From the NCBI GenBank assembly GCA_964487255.1, contig CAZAQV010000005.1, positions 227,685-291,684 on the forward strand: DNA of 64,000 nucleotides. Direction: 5' to 3'. Origin of the DNA: CAZAQV01 sp964487255 (GTDB lineage: Bacteria > Myxococcota_A > Polyangia > Polyangiales > CAZAQV01). The notes beneath the pieces are model-generated. The model saw only the letters and a list, made by a program, of their open reading frames with translations, made no database searches and was not told where the DNA came from. This document shows positions 14,702 to 22,570 of this stretch, piece by piece. The position numbers were made by a program, and so were the translations under genes. Within the stretch, counting starts at the first letter, position 1. Every line of letters begins with the position of its first letter.

Positions 14702-17700
14702 ATGAGTTCCGAGCAGCACCCCGCCCCGTCTCAGCTGGGCCGCTACCGTATCGTTCGCCGCATCGGTATCGGCGGTATGGCCGAGGTGTTCCTGGCGCGT
14801 ACGGCGGGCGCCGAAGGCATCGAGAAGCTCTTGGTGGTCAAGCGTATCCTGCCCACCTATGCGACCTCGCCCAAGTTCGTGACCATGTTTCTTGAGGAGG
14901 CGCGCATCGCAGCCCGTCTCAACCATCCGAACATCGTTCAGGTGTACGCCTTCGAGCAGGTGGAGCGCGAGTTTCTGCTCGCCATGGAGTACGTCGACGG
15001 GCTCGACCTGGCAGCGCTTCTGCGCGTGCTGCGCAAGGCTGGCCAGCGCCTGCCTGCAAAGCTCGCGGCCTACATCGTGATGGAAGTGGCCAAGGGGCTC
15101 GACTACGCCCACCGTAGGCGCGACGAACGCGGTCTTCCGCTCGACATCGTGCATCGCGATATCAGCCCCCAGAATGTGCTCATCAGTCACGAAGGTTCGG
15201 TCAAGCTGGCCGACTTTGGCATCGCCAGGGCGCGCGCGATGTCGGAAGAGACCGGCACGATCAAAGGGAAGTTCTCGTATATGTCGCCGGAGCAGGCGCA
15301 AGGGCGGCGTGTCGACCGGCGAGCCGACATCTACGGCCTCGGGGCGCTTCTCTACGAGCTTGTCTCAGGCGAGTCGTTGTATGCGGACGTCAAGGGGCCG
15401 GACATGCTCGATGCCGTGCGTCGCGGCAAGTATCGCCCGCTTGAGTCGGTGGGCGCCAAGGTTCCGGCGAGCTTGGCGCTGGTGATCGAAAAGGCGCTGC
15501 GTTTTATTCCCGAGGAGCGCTTCGCTTCGGCGCGCGCTTTGGCCGCAACCCTGCGCGACTTTCTGCACGCGCAAGAACATATGGTCGACGCCGAAGACCT
15601 CGAGCGCTTCGTCGCGCGCAGCGTGCCGAAGAAGAAACCTTCGGTCCCGGCTGCGGGCACGCGAGGAGAGGTCACGTCGCCCACCGTGTCCGAACGACGG
15701 CCCACGCAAACCGAGGTGCGCGACCGGCGAAACGTCATCGTGGTGGCGGGCGCGGTGCGCCACCAACCGTATCTTTCGTCGTCGTCCACCGCGGTCATCG
15801 AAGAGGGGCTCGACGAGATCGGCGCGCGTGTGCTCAGCGATATCGCGTACAAGAACGACGCGGTTTTGTCCTGGGCTGACCAGTCGCGTAAGCGCTTTCG
15901 GCTCGTGCTGGGGCTTCACCGAAGTAGTGGTCAAGATGCGCTGCAGGCGATGCGCCTTGCCGCGGACGTGCTTGAGTCACTGCGTGGGCGTGCGGAAGAG
16001 GCCGAGACGGCGGTGATCGCCTCGCTCGGCGTGGCACGTGCCGTCGTGTCCACCGTGCGCAACGAGCACGGGCGACTCCTCTCCTACACCTCGGAAGGGT
16101 ACGGCATCGACGCAGCGGGTGACTTGGCCGAAGCCGGTGCGCCCGGTGAAGTGTTGGTCACGGCCGAGGTGTTTCGCATGGTGCGCAGGGTGTATGCCTT
16201 CGACGTCGAGCGGGTGCGCATGGTGGACGTACGCACTTCGCGCGGTGAACGTTCCCTCCGCTCGTACCCGCTACGAGGCGCACTCGGCCGCGTGGAGCGT
16301 GCGCGAAGGGCGATCGATGTGCCCGAGACGGTGCTCGGAAGGGACGGTTCGATCCGCTGGGTCTGCGCGCACTTCGAAGAGATGCAGCGTTCGGGGCGCA
16401 GCCGAGCGATTGCCCTCATCGGCGAGCTGGGTATTGGAAAGACCACCACGACAGCCGCCGCGCTCGCGCGCCTCGAAGACCGAGCGGTCGTGTTGCATGC
16501 GGCATGCGCTTTCGGACACGGCCGCGTGCCCTACGGTCTGGTCGCAGATGTGCTTCGTGACGCGGCCGAGATTAACGACAACGCCCCGCCGTCAGAACGC
16601 ATGGGGCGGTTTCGGCGTTTCGTGCAGGGTGCCGTTCCCGATGAGGCCCGACGCAAGCGCGTTCTTCGCGCCCTCGAACCGCTCATCGAAAACACCAAAG
16701 CACATGCGAACGTCGCCGCGCGCTCGTCGGCTGGACACGACCGCATGATCGCTTCGGCGCTGCGCACGCTCTTTGTTGGCCTCACCCGAGGGCGACCCTT
16801 CATCTTGTGGATCGATTCCTTGCAATGGATCGACAGCGCGAGCCTCGACGTGCTGCAGACGTTACTCGAACGCAGCTACGACATGCCGCTCTTGACGGTG
16901 CTGTGCAGTCGTGAGCCGCTACGCTCACGGCTATCGTCGATCGAGCAGACGGTGCTCTCACCGCTCACGCCGAGCGAGTCGACCAGGCTGGTCTCCCAAT
17001 GCCTTGCAGGTGCCAACGTACCCGACGATCTCAGCTCGTCGGTGATCGAGCGCGCGGGTGGCAACCCGTTTTTCATCGTCGAGTTGGTCGAGACGTTGCT
17101 CGATAAGCGGATTCTCACGCTGCGCGAGTCAGACGGCGGCGGGCTCGAAGCCGTGCGAGCGCAAGGTGTTCCGATCACGATTCCGAACTCGCTCGAAGGC
17201 ATCGTGGCGTCGCGCTTGGACGAACTCGACATTCGAGAGCTGCGCGTGCTGCGTTGGGCTGCCGTGGCGGGGCTGGGTGTAGACGATGCGCTGCTTCACC
17301 AAGTGGGCGAGCGCGAGGCACACGGCGTGCTCGAACGGCTCGAGCAAAAGGGGTTTTTGCAGCTCGTGGGCGCCACCGATTACCGCATCACGAGCGGCGT
17401 GACCCGGCAGGTCGTGTACGAAAACCTCGACCCGCAGGAGCGGCGCATGATGCATCAGCGCATCGGCAATCTGCTTGCCGAGCAGCAGGACCACCCCGCC
17501 TCGGCGCTCATTGCGCGACATTTCGAGCAAGGAGAAGCGCACTCGAAGGCGGCCGACTGGTACATTAAGGCAGCCAAGAGTGCCGAACGCACGAACGCGT
17601 TGTCCGAGGCATACGGTTTTTATCGGCGTGCACTCGATCGCTTGCCCGCGAACTCCGCGCGTCGCTTTTTGGCGCACACCAAGTGCGAGGACTTGCTGCG

Positions 17701-18946
17701 CAGCATGGGGCAGACCGAGGAGCGGCGACGGGAACTCGATGCCATTTTGCGTCTGGCCGAGGACGCTTCTTTTCCGGCACGAAAAGCGGTCGCGCTGGCG
17801 CGACTAGGTCGCTATCAGCAAGACCTCAACCAGTTTGCATCGCTCGGTGATACGGCAGCCCAGAGCCTTGAGGCTGCAAAGTCGAGCGGTGAGCGGCGCT
17901 ACGAAGTCGAGGCGCTGCGCCTGCTTTCGGCAGCCAATCGCTACCGGGCCGAGTGGGATGAGGCGCTTCGGCTCTGCGAGCAAGCGCTCGCCATCTGCGA
18001 TGCCCTCGAGGACGGCATCGACGAGCGCGCATTGACGCTCGTTCAGCAGGGCCTTTTGCTGCGGCGGCTGGGGCGGCACCACGAAGCGGCGGCGGCGTAC
18101 GCCGAGGCGATCGTGATTTTCGACAAACTCGAGAACATGAGGCAGCAGAGCGTCGCGCTCAACTCGCTGGGTGTCGCGTTGGCCTCGATGGGCCGCCTCG
18201 AAGACGCGGTCACGGTGATACGAACATCGCTTTCGATCGACCGCGACATCGGCGAGACGTTGCATGCCGGCCGAAAGCTTTCAAACATCGGTCAGCTGTA
18301 CGCGATCCTGGGTGAACTCGATCAGGCGACGTCTTTTTTGGAACGCGCTGTCGTGACCGCTGAGCGTACTGCCGATCCCGAAGCGGTGCCCGACGCGCTC
18401 TGTGCGCTCGCCGAACTGTTGCTCGACCGCGGCGCGAGCCCAGCGAGCGTGATGGGGCATCTCGACCGCGCCAAGAAACAACTCGATCAAGTCGACAACC
18501 CCTATCACCAAGCCCGCGAGAGAATGGTCCGCGCCGAGGCGCTGCGTCGCGCCAAGGCCTATCCGCAAGCGATCGAAACCGCGACGGTGGCTGCCGAGCT
18601 GGGTGAGAGCTCATCGATCGGATACCGCTTGATGTCGCTCGCGGTTCTTGCGCATTGTCAGGTCGACGGTGGGCAGCTGGCCGAAGCCAAGACCAATATC
18701 GAGAGTGTGCTGTCGGAGCTGAGTGACGATCCTGAGCGCGACGCGGTCGAACGCGAAGACCGGCTCCTCGCGGTGTTGGTGGTGACTGCGCAGCAGATCG
18801 ACGACGACCTGTTTTCGCGGGCGATGGCGGTTTTCCGCGTCACGCTCGAGCGCCAACTCGCCGTGATTCGTTCGCCGGCTTTTCGTCGCAGTTACCTTGA
18901 GGGCCTGCAGAAACTCGGCGCACCGCTGCCCGATAGCGTAGGATAA
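14702..18946 (+). CDS. Ser/Thr kinase fused to cyclase-like, AAA/STAND ATPase and TPR domains
   Basis: This 1414-residue multidomain regulator starts at the ATG at 14702; the upstream in-frame extension is rejected because it overlaps the divergent promoter region and kinase homology begins at once. The N-terminal kinase has GIGGMAEVFLA, Lys47 (LLVVKR), IVHRDISPQN, DFGIARA and YMSPEQ. About residues 350-540 read like a degenerate class III cyclase domain (TSEGYGIDAAGDLAEAGAPG). A P-loop ATPase follows at about 570 (LIGELGIGKTTTT), with ILWIDSLQWID as Walker B, then some ten TPR-like helices to the end. The layout resembles PknK/MalT-like signal ATPases. It probably integrates a signal in the cytoplasm; ligand and target are unknown. 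Confidence 0.9.
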   Translation: MSSEQHPAPSQLGRYRIVRRIGIGGMAEVFLARTAGAEGIEKLLVVKRILPTYATSPKFVTMFLEEARIAARLNHPNIVQVYAFEQVEREFLLAMEYVDGLDLAALLRVLRKAGQRLPAKLAAYIVMEVAKGLDYAHRRRDERGLPLDIVHRDISPQNVLISHEGSVKLADFGIARARAMSEETGTIKGKFSYMSPEQAQGRRVDRRADIYGLGALLYELVSGESLYADVKGPDMLDAVRRGKYRPLESVGAKVPASLALVIEKALRFIPEERFASARALAATLRDFLHAQEHMVDAEDLERFVARSVPKKKPSVPAAGTRGEVTSPTVSERRPTQTEVRDRRNVIVVAGAVRHQPYLSSSSTAVIEEGLDEIGARVLSDIAYKNDAVLSWADQSRKRFRLVLGLHRSSGQDALQAMRLAADVLESLRGRAEEAETAVIASLGVARAVVSTVRNEHGRLLSYTSEGYGIDAAGDLAEAGAPGEVLVTAEVFRMVRRVYAFDVERVRMVDVRTSRGERSLRSYPLRGALGRVERARRAIDVPETVLGRDGSIRWVCAHFEEMQRSGRSRAIALIGELGIGKTTTTAAALARLEDRAVVLHAACAFGHGRVPYGLVADVLRDAAEINDNAPPSERMGRFRRFVQGAVPDEARRKRVLRALEPLIENTKAHANVAARSSAGHDRMIASALRTLFVGLTRGRPFILWIDSLQWIDSASLDVLQTLLERSYDMPLLTVLCSREPLRSRLSSIEQTVLSPLTPSESTRLVSQCLAGANVPDDLSSSVIERAGGNPFFIVELVETLLDKRILTLRESDGGGLEAVRAQGVPITIPNSLEGIVASRLDELDIRELRVLRWAAVAGLGVDDALLHQVGEREAHGVLERLEQKGFLQLVGATDYRITSGVTRQVVYENLDPQERRMMHQRIGNLLAEQQDHPASALIARHFEQGEAHSKAADWYIKAAKSAERTNALSEAYGFYRRALDRLPANSARRFLAHTKCEDLLRSMGQTEERRRELDAILRLAEDASFPARKAVALARLGRYQQDLNQFASLGDTAAQSLEAAKSSGERRYEVEALRLLSAANRYRAEWDEALRLCEQALAICDALEDGIDERALTLVQQGLLLRRLGRHHEAAAAYAEAIVIFDKLENMRQQSVALNSLGVALASMGRLEDAVTVIRTSLSIDRDIGETLHAGRKLSNIGQLYAILGELDQATSFLERAVVTAERTADPEAVPDALCALAELLLDRGASPASVMGHLDRAKKQLDQVDNPYHQARERMVRAEALRRAKAYPQAIETATVAAELGESSSIGYRLMSLAVLAHCQVDGGQLAEAKTNIESVLSELSDDPERDAVEREDRLLAVLVVTAQQIDDDLFSRAMAVFRVTLERQLAVIRSPAFRRSYLEGLQKLGAPLPDSVG

Positions 18947-18949
18947 CCA

Positions 18950-19040
18950 GGGCGATGAGGCATAAGCCGAAGAGCAAGGAAGGCAGGCGGAGTGCCGAAC
19001 GCGGCGTGCTAGCAGCACGCTGGCGTTCGTGTACGGAGTG
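18950..19040 (+). repeat. Hairpin repeat, family B, single copy
   Basis: This lies between the stop of the large kinase and the start of the patatin gene. The core at 19004-19020 is GCGTGCT, loop AGC, AGCACGC; an outer stem GAACGC/GCGTTC extends it. The left part (GCCGAAGAGCAAGGAAGGC) matches the repeats at 39744 (same strand) and around 32430-32740 (opposite strand). It could act as a transcription attenuator, but there is no U-tract. Confidence 0.6.
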
Positions 19041-19048
19041 ATCGCTCA

Positions 19049-20221
19049 ATGGCTAGGCAGTCCACAGGAATTGTGCTCTCAGGCGGAGGGGCACGCGGCG
19101 CGTACGAAGTTGGCGCGCTCTCGTACATTCTCGGTGACCTGATGCGGGGTCGCCAAGGTCCGCCGCGCGGCGACATCGTGAGCGGCACAAGCGTTGGCGC
19201 GGTCAATGCCACCTTTGTGGCTGCCACGGCGGACGACTTGCCTCGAGGCATGGACCGGCTGCGCACCACGTGGATGGACCTTGAGCTGGCCGACGTGCTT
19301 CAGTTTGGCTTTCGCGAGGCCTTCACGCTTCACCGCGTGTTGCTTGGCGGCTCGACCGGCACCGGGCTCTTCGGTGCCAGTCGGCTCGCGCAGGTCGTGG
19401 GCTCGGGCGTCGATTGGCGGGCTATCCGTCGTAATCAGCAGGCGGGGCATATTCGTGCGCTGACCGTGACGGCGACGCACGTCGGGACCGGTCGCCCGGT
19501 GGTGTTTGTCGATCGCACCCCAGATGCGCCGCTGCCGCTTGGGTTACCGCCTGAGATTGCGGTTCGTGAAGAGCGCATCCTCCCGCATCATGTGCTCGCC
19601 TCGGCCTCAATCCCGGTCATCTTTGCGCCCATTCGTATTCGACGTGACCTCTATTGCGATGGCGGCCTGCGCCTGAACACGCCCATGGCCCCCGCCATTC
19701 ACATGGGTGCCGACCGGCTTTTGGTGATCGGCGTCTCGACACCACCGTCGGGCGATGTGTTGCTCGGCGGTGAGCGTTTTCCGGGGGCTACGTTTTTGCT
19801 CGGCAAGGTACTCAACGCGTTTTTGCTCGACCACATCACGAGCGACATCCACGAACTACAGCGCACAAACGAACTCTTGCGCGATGGGACGGCGGTGTTC
19901 GGTCCCGACTTCGTCGAACGGCTCAATGCGCGGTCGCAAGAGCGCGGGCAAAAGGGACACCGTCTGGTGCGCACGCTGGTGCTCCGACCGAGCACGGACA
20001 TCAGTGAGCTTGCCGCGGACTATCTACGGCGGCATCGTCTTCGCTTCGGAAAGATCCTGGGCCGCTCGTTTTTGCGCTTGCTCGACGTAGGCGAAGGCGC
20101 CACCGCGGACCTGGCCAGTTACCTGCTCTTCGACGGCGGCTTTGCGCGCTTGCTCATCGACCTCGGCCGCGCGGATGCGGCGCAGCGCCGCGACGAGATC
20201 GAAGCCTTCCTCGAAGATTAA
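19049..20221 (+). CDS. Patatin-like phospholipase
   Basis: This 390-residue serine hydrolase of the patatin family has a Ser-Asp catalytic dyad for releasing acyl chains from phospholipids or other lipids. The oxyanion motif GGGARGAYEVG lies at residues 11-21. The nucleophile elbow is GTSVGAVNA (Ser near residue 49), and the catalytic Asp is in YCDGGLRLNTPMAP near residue 208. The family's order is intact. No signal peptide or membrane helix is seen, so it is cytoplasmic or membrane-associated. The start is the ATG at 19049. A MITE begins 4 bp after its stop. Physiological substrate unknown. Confidence 0.9.
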   Translation: MARQSTGIVLSGGGARGAYEVGALSYILGDLMRGRQGPPRGDIVSGTSVGAVNATFVAATADDLPRGMDRLRTTWMDLELADVLQFGFREAFTLHRVLLGGSTGTGLFGASRLAQVVGSGVDWRAIRRNQQAGHIRALTVTATHVGTGRPVVFVDRTPDAPLPLGLPPEIAVREERILPHHVLASASIPVIFAPIRIRRDLYCDGGLRLNTPMAPAIHMGADRLLVIGVSTPPSGDVLLGGERFPGATFLLGKVLNAFLLDHITSDIHELQRTNELLRDGTAVFGPDFVERLNARSQERGQKGHRLVRTLVLRPSTDISELAADYLRRHRLRFGKILGRSFLRLLDVGEGATADLASYLLFDGGFARLLIDLGRADAAQRRDEIEAFLED

Positions 20222-20222
20222 G

Positions 20223-20384
20223 CTAGTGTCCGATCCACCCAAGTTGTCACAGTTTTCTTGTGAGCTTCGCCCGACTCGGCGTTACTCAAACTCGAATGTA
20301 CGCTGCACGTCCTTCGTTTTCGCGCCTTGATTCGAACAAACCTCTCTTCGCCTCCTGCGACAACCTGAGTGGATCGGACACTAG
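20223..20384. mobile_element. MITE-like element with perfect 13-bp terminal inverted repeats and TA duplication
   Basis: The ends GTGTCCGATCCAC (20226-20238) and GTGGATCGGACAC (20369-20381) are perfect inverted repeats. Similarity continues to about 30 bp per side with three mismatches. Each end is bordered by TA (20224-20225 and 20382-20383), as for IS630/Tc1-type insertion. The 156-bp interior has no ORF, so it would be a non-autonomous element. It separates the patatin stop from the next lipoprotein gene by a few bases on each side. The family assignment to IS630 is inference. Confidence 0.8.
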
Positions 20385-20394
20385 GCTGTGATCG

Positions 20395-20967
20395 ATGGCA
20401 GGTTCTAGTCGTCGCTGCACCACGGCTCTGGCCGTCGTCCTCTCGTGTGCGTGCTCGCCCAGCGACAAGGGCGGCACCATCATCGCCAACCCGGGCGATG
20501 GCAGCGTGCGTGATAGCGCGCAGGACGATGCGGCAGCCGATGCCCAGCGCGATGCTGTGGTTGACGCGAAGCAACCGGGTGCAGACGCCGATCCAGAATG
20601 TGTGCCAACCCCGCCCGACGAGCCCAGTTTTGTGACGCCTCCGTGCAGCGAGAAGCTTGTGTCTTGCATCAACGCGTGCGCTGAGGCGGGCGACATGCAG
20701 TGTGTCGCCGCCTGTTGGGAAATGGAGCCGGAGTCCTGTCAGACGTGCATCAGCGAAGCGGCTGTCTATTGCTCCAGCAAGCAGGGTGGGTGTGAGTCGC
20801 AGTATGCAGCGTATTATTGCTGCAGCAAAGACAGCGCGTGCTTCGGCGACCCGCAAGGCTGTGCTGACGGGCAGTGCGCGGCGCAGATGCAGAGTCTGCA
20901 GACCTGCCTCAACGCGGACCAAGCGTGTCTCTCGCAAGCGGTCCTTCAGTGTAGCCCGATGCAGTAG
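20395..20967 (+). CDS. Cys-rich secreted lipoprotein (190 aa)
   Basis: The N-terminus MAGSSRRCTTALAVVLSCAC is a short charged region, a hydrophobic core and a lipobox, giving a probable lipoprotein. An Asp/Ala-rich linker (residues about 30-65) leads to a C-terminal domain with around 18 cysteines in patterns such as CINACAEAGDMQCVAACW and CCSKDSACFGDPQGC, likely disulfide-bonded outside the cytoplasm. No catalytic motif is visible. The start codon lies only 11 bp after the MITE, so its promoter or leader must lie in the MITE or upstream of it. There is no clear Shine-Dalgarno. Function unknown. Confidence 0.75.
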   Translation: MAGSSRRCTTALAVVLSCACSPSDKGGTIIANPGDGSVRDSAQDDAAADAQRDAVVDAKQPGADADPECVPTPPDEPSFVTPPCSEKLVSCINACAEAGDMQCVAACWEMEPESCQTCISEAAVYCSSKQGGCESQYAAYYCCSKDSACFGDPQGCADGQCAAQMQSLQTCLNADQACLSQAVLQCSPMQ

Positions 20968-20986
20968 CGAAAACCCGCCGACTCAC

Positions 20987-21046
20987 GTGTCAACGTCGAC
21001 ACGGTCTTGTGTCGACGTTGACACGATCTTGTGTCAACGTCGACAC
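20987..21046. repeat. Three alternating 16-bp near-palindromes, 22-bp spacing
   Basis: GTGTCAACGTCGACAC occurs at 20987-21002 and 21031-21046, and its exact reverse complement GTGTCGACGTTGACAC at 21009-21024. The spacers are GGTCTT and GATCTT. Each copy is itself a near-palindrome (GTGTCNACGTNGACAC), with centres two helical turns apart. Neighbouring copies can also pair into a 16-bp hairpin. This could be a cooperative repressor operator array or a transcription attenuator upstream of the gene at 21253. Both readings are inference. Confidence 0.75.
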
Positions 21047-21252
21047 GTGTTGGTGGGCTGCTCAAGCGCGCGGTGAGGTGGCTCCCACGGCTCGACGTGC
21101 CGCCCACGACCGTCGAGCGAACGCGCGTGCGACAGGGGGGATGTGAAAATTACGGCCGATGAACCCAAAACACCGTGTACGACTGCGTTCGTCGGAACAG
21201 CGTTGAGCGGGTTTGGCTAGAAGTCTTTGCGGGACCGGGATACCGTAGCGCC

Positions 21253-22554
21253 ATGTCGAGTGAATCCTTGAACGCTGGCATTTCCGATACCGATCGTGCG
21301 TATTCGGCATTCAGCCGTGGCGAAACGAAAGAGGTCATCAACCTCGCGTTGACAATTCTCGGTCACGACGTTCGCAACCACGACGCCGTGCTCGTCCTGA
21401 GCCAGGCCGTTCAAGAAAGTGATGACGCCGATGATGTGCGCGCGCTACTTCCAGAAGTGTTCGAGCAACTGGTCGATGCGTATGTGCGTCGTGGTTGGCT
21501 GCCCTCTGCTGCGGTAGCCGCCAAAGCTGCGGCTGACGCCGGGGTTAAAAAAGGCCTCGTGCCCGCGGTGGCCAAAGCGTTTTGCAAGTCTTCGAAGCGC
21601 CTAGGCGATGGCGGGCAGCAGCCCCCTCCGTTGCCGCGCAAAGCTCGCCCTTCCGCCGTTCCTCTTGGCTCCGCGAAAGATGCGCTCAAGGCTTTTCTCG
21701 ATAGCGAAGACCCGGTTGCGGACAATACCCCGCTGCCACGCCTTCCGCTTTTTTCGGCGCTGAGCGCCAAGGCGCTCGAGTCCTTTTTCGAAGCCAGCGA
21801 TATCGTCGACCTCGACGGTGACCAAGAGCTTTTTGCGGAGGGGGACGACGGTGACGCCATGTACATCGTGGTGCGCGGGATGCTTGAGGCATCACGCGAC
21901 GTCGAAGGGCAACATTCGGTGCTCGCAGGTCTCGGACCCGGCGCGCTGGTGGGCGAAATGGCGCTTGTGACGGGTACGCCGCGTTCAGCGAGTATTAAGG
22001 CCCTCGAGCCCGCGCGCCTGCTCAAGATCGATAAGCCCTCGCTAGAGGCATTGGCCCAAACGAACGACGCCATCGGCAACGAGCTTGCGTCGTTCTGCTA
22101 CCGCCGGATGATGCTCAATCTGCTGCAAACAAGTGAAATTCTCTCCGCCGTGCCACCCGAGGAGCGACACCACCTGCTTCAACATTTCGAAACGCGCCAT
22201 ATCGACAGCGACGAGATCTTGATCGAAGAGGGGACGGACAACGACGAGGCACATCTGTTGGCCAGTGGCGAGGTGGTGGTCGAAGACAATGACGGAAATG
22301 CCATTGCGCGCCTCGGTCCGGGCGCGGTTGTGGGCGAGATCTCTCTTGTCCTTCGTCGGCCCGCGCGTTCGAACGTACGTACGACCGCACCGACGGTGTT
22401 GCTCACGCTTGCCCGCGAGCAGTTTGAAGCCGCCATCGAAACGTATCCTGAGTTGCTCAGTAAGATGTACGAAGTGGCTTCCAAGCGAGAGCGCCTTTAC
22501 GAACAATCCGGCGAGCGGCTCTCCCAGGCGGGCGTGCTCGAGCTACTCACCTAG
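21253..22554 (+). CDS. Protein with two cyclic-nucleotide-binding domains
   Basis: The start chosen is the ATG at 21253, giving 433 residues. An N-terminal helical TPR-like region (residues 1-130) is followed by two cNMP-binding folds. The first has LFAEGDDGDAMYIVVRG and GALVGEMALVTGTPRSASI, close to the phosphate-binding cassette consensus. The second has LIEEGTDNDEAHLLASG and GAVVGEISLVLRRPARSNV. No DNA-binding helix-turn-helix follows, so it is probably a ligand sensor or scaffold rather than a Crp-type transcription factor. It opens a long same-strand cluster that also ends with a cNMP-binding protein at 31890. Effector and partner are unknown. Confidence 0.88.
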   Translation: MSSESLNAGISDTDRAYSAFSRGETKEVINLALTILGHDVRNHDAVLVLSQAVQESDDADDVRALLPEVFEQLVDAYVRRGWLPSAAVAAKAAADAGVKKGLVPAVAKAFCKSSKRLGDGGQQPPPLPRKARPSAVPLGSAKDALKAFLDSEDPVADNTPLPRLPLFSALSAKALESFFEASDIVDLDGDQELFAEGDDGDAMYIVVRGMLEASRDVEGQHSVLAGLGPGALVGEMALVTGTPRSASIKALEPARLLKIDKPSLEALAQTNDAIGNELASFCYRRMMLNLLQTSEILSAVPPEERHHLLQHFETRHIDSDEILIEEGTDNDEAHLLASGEVVVEDNDGNAIARLGPGAVVGEISLVLRRPARSNVRTTAPTVLLTLAREQFEAAIETYPELLSKMYEVASKRERLYEQSGERLSQAGVLELLT

Positions 22555-22570
22555 AAGAGCGCGCGTTCGC

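Noticed and set aside
20987..21046. CRISPR array
   Set aside because: Copies alternate in orientation and the spacers are only 6 bp.
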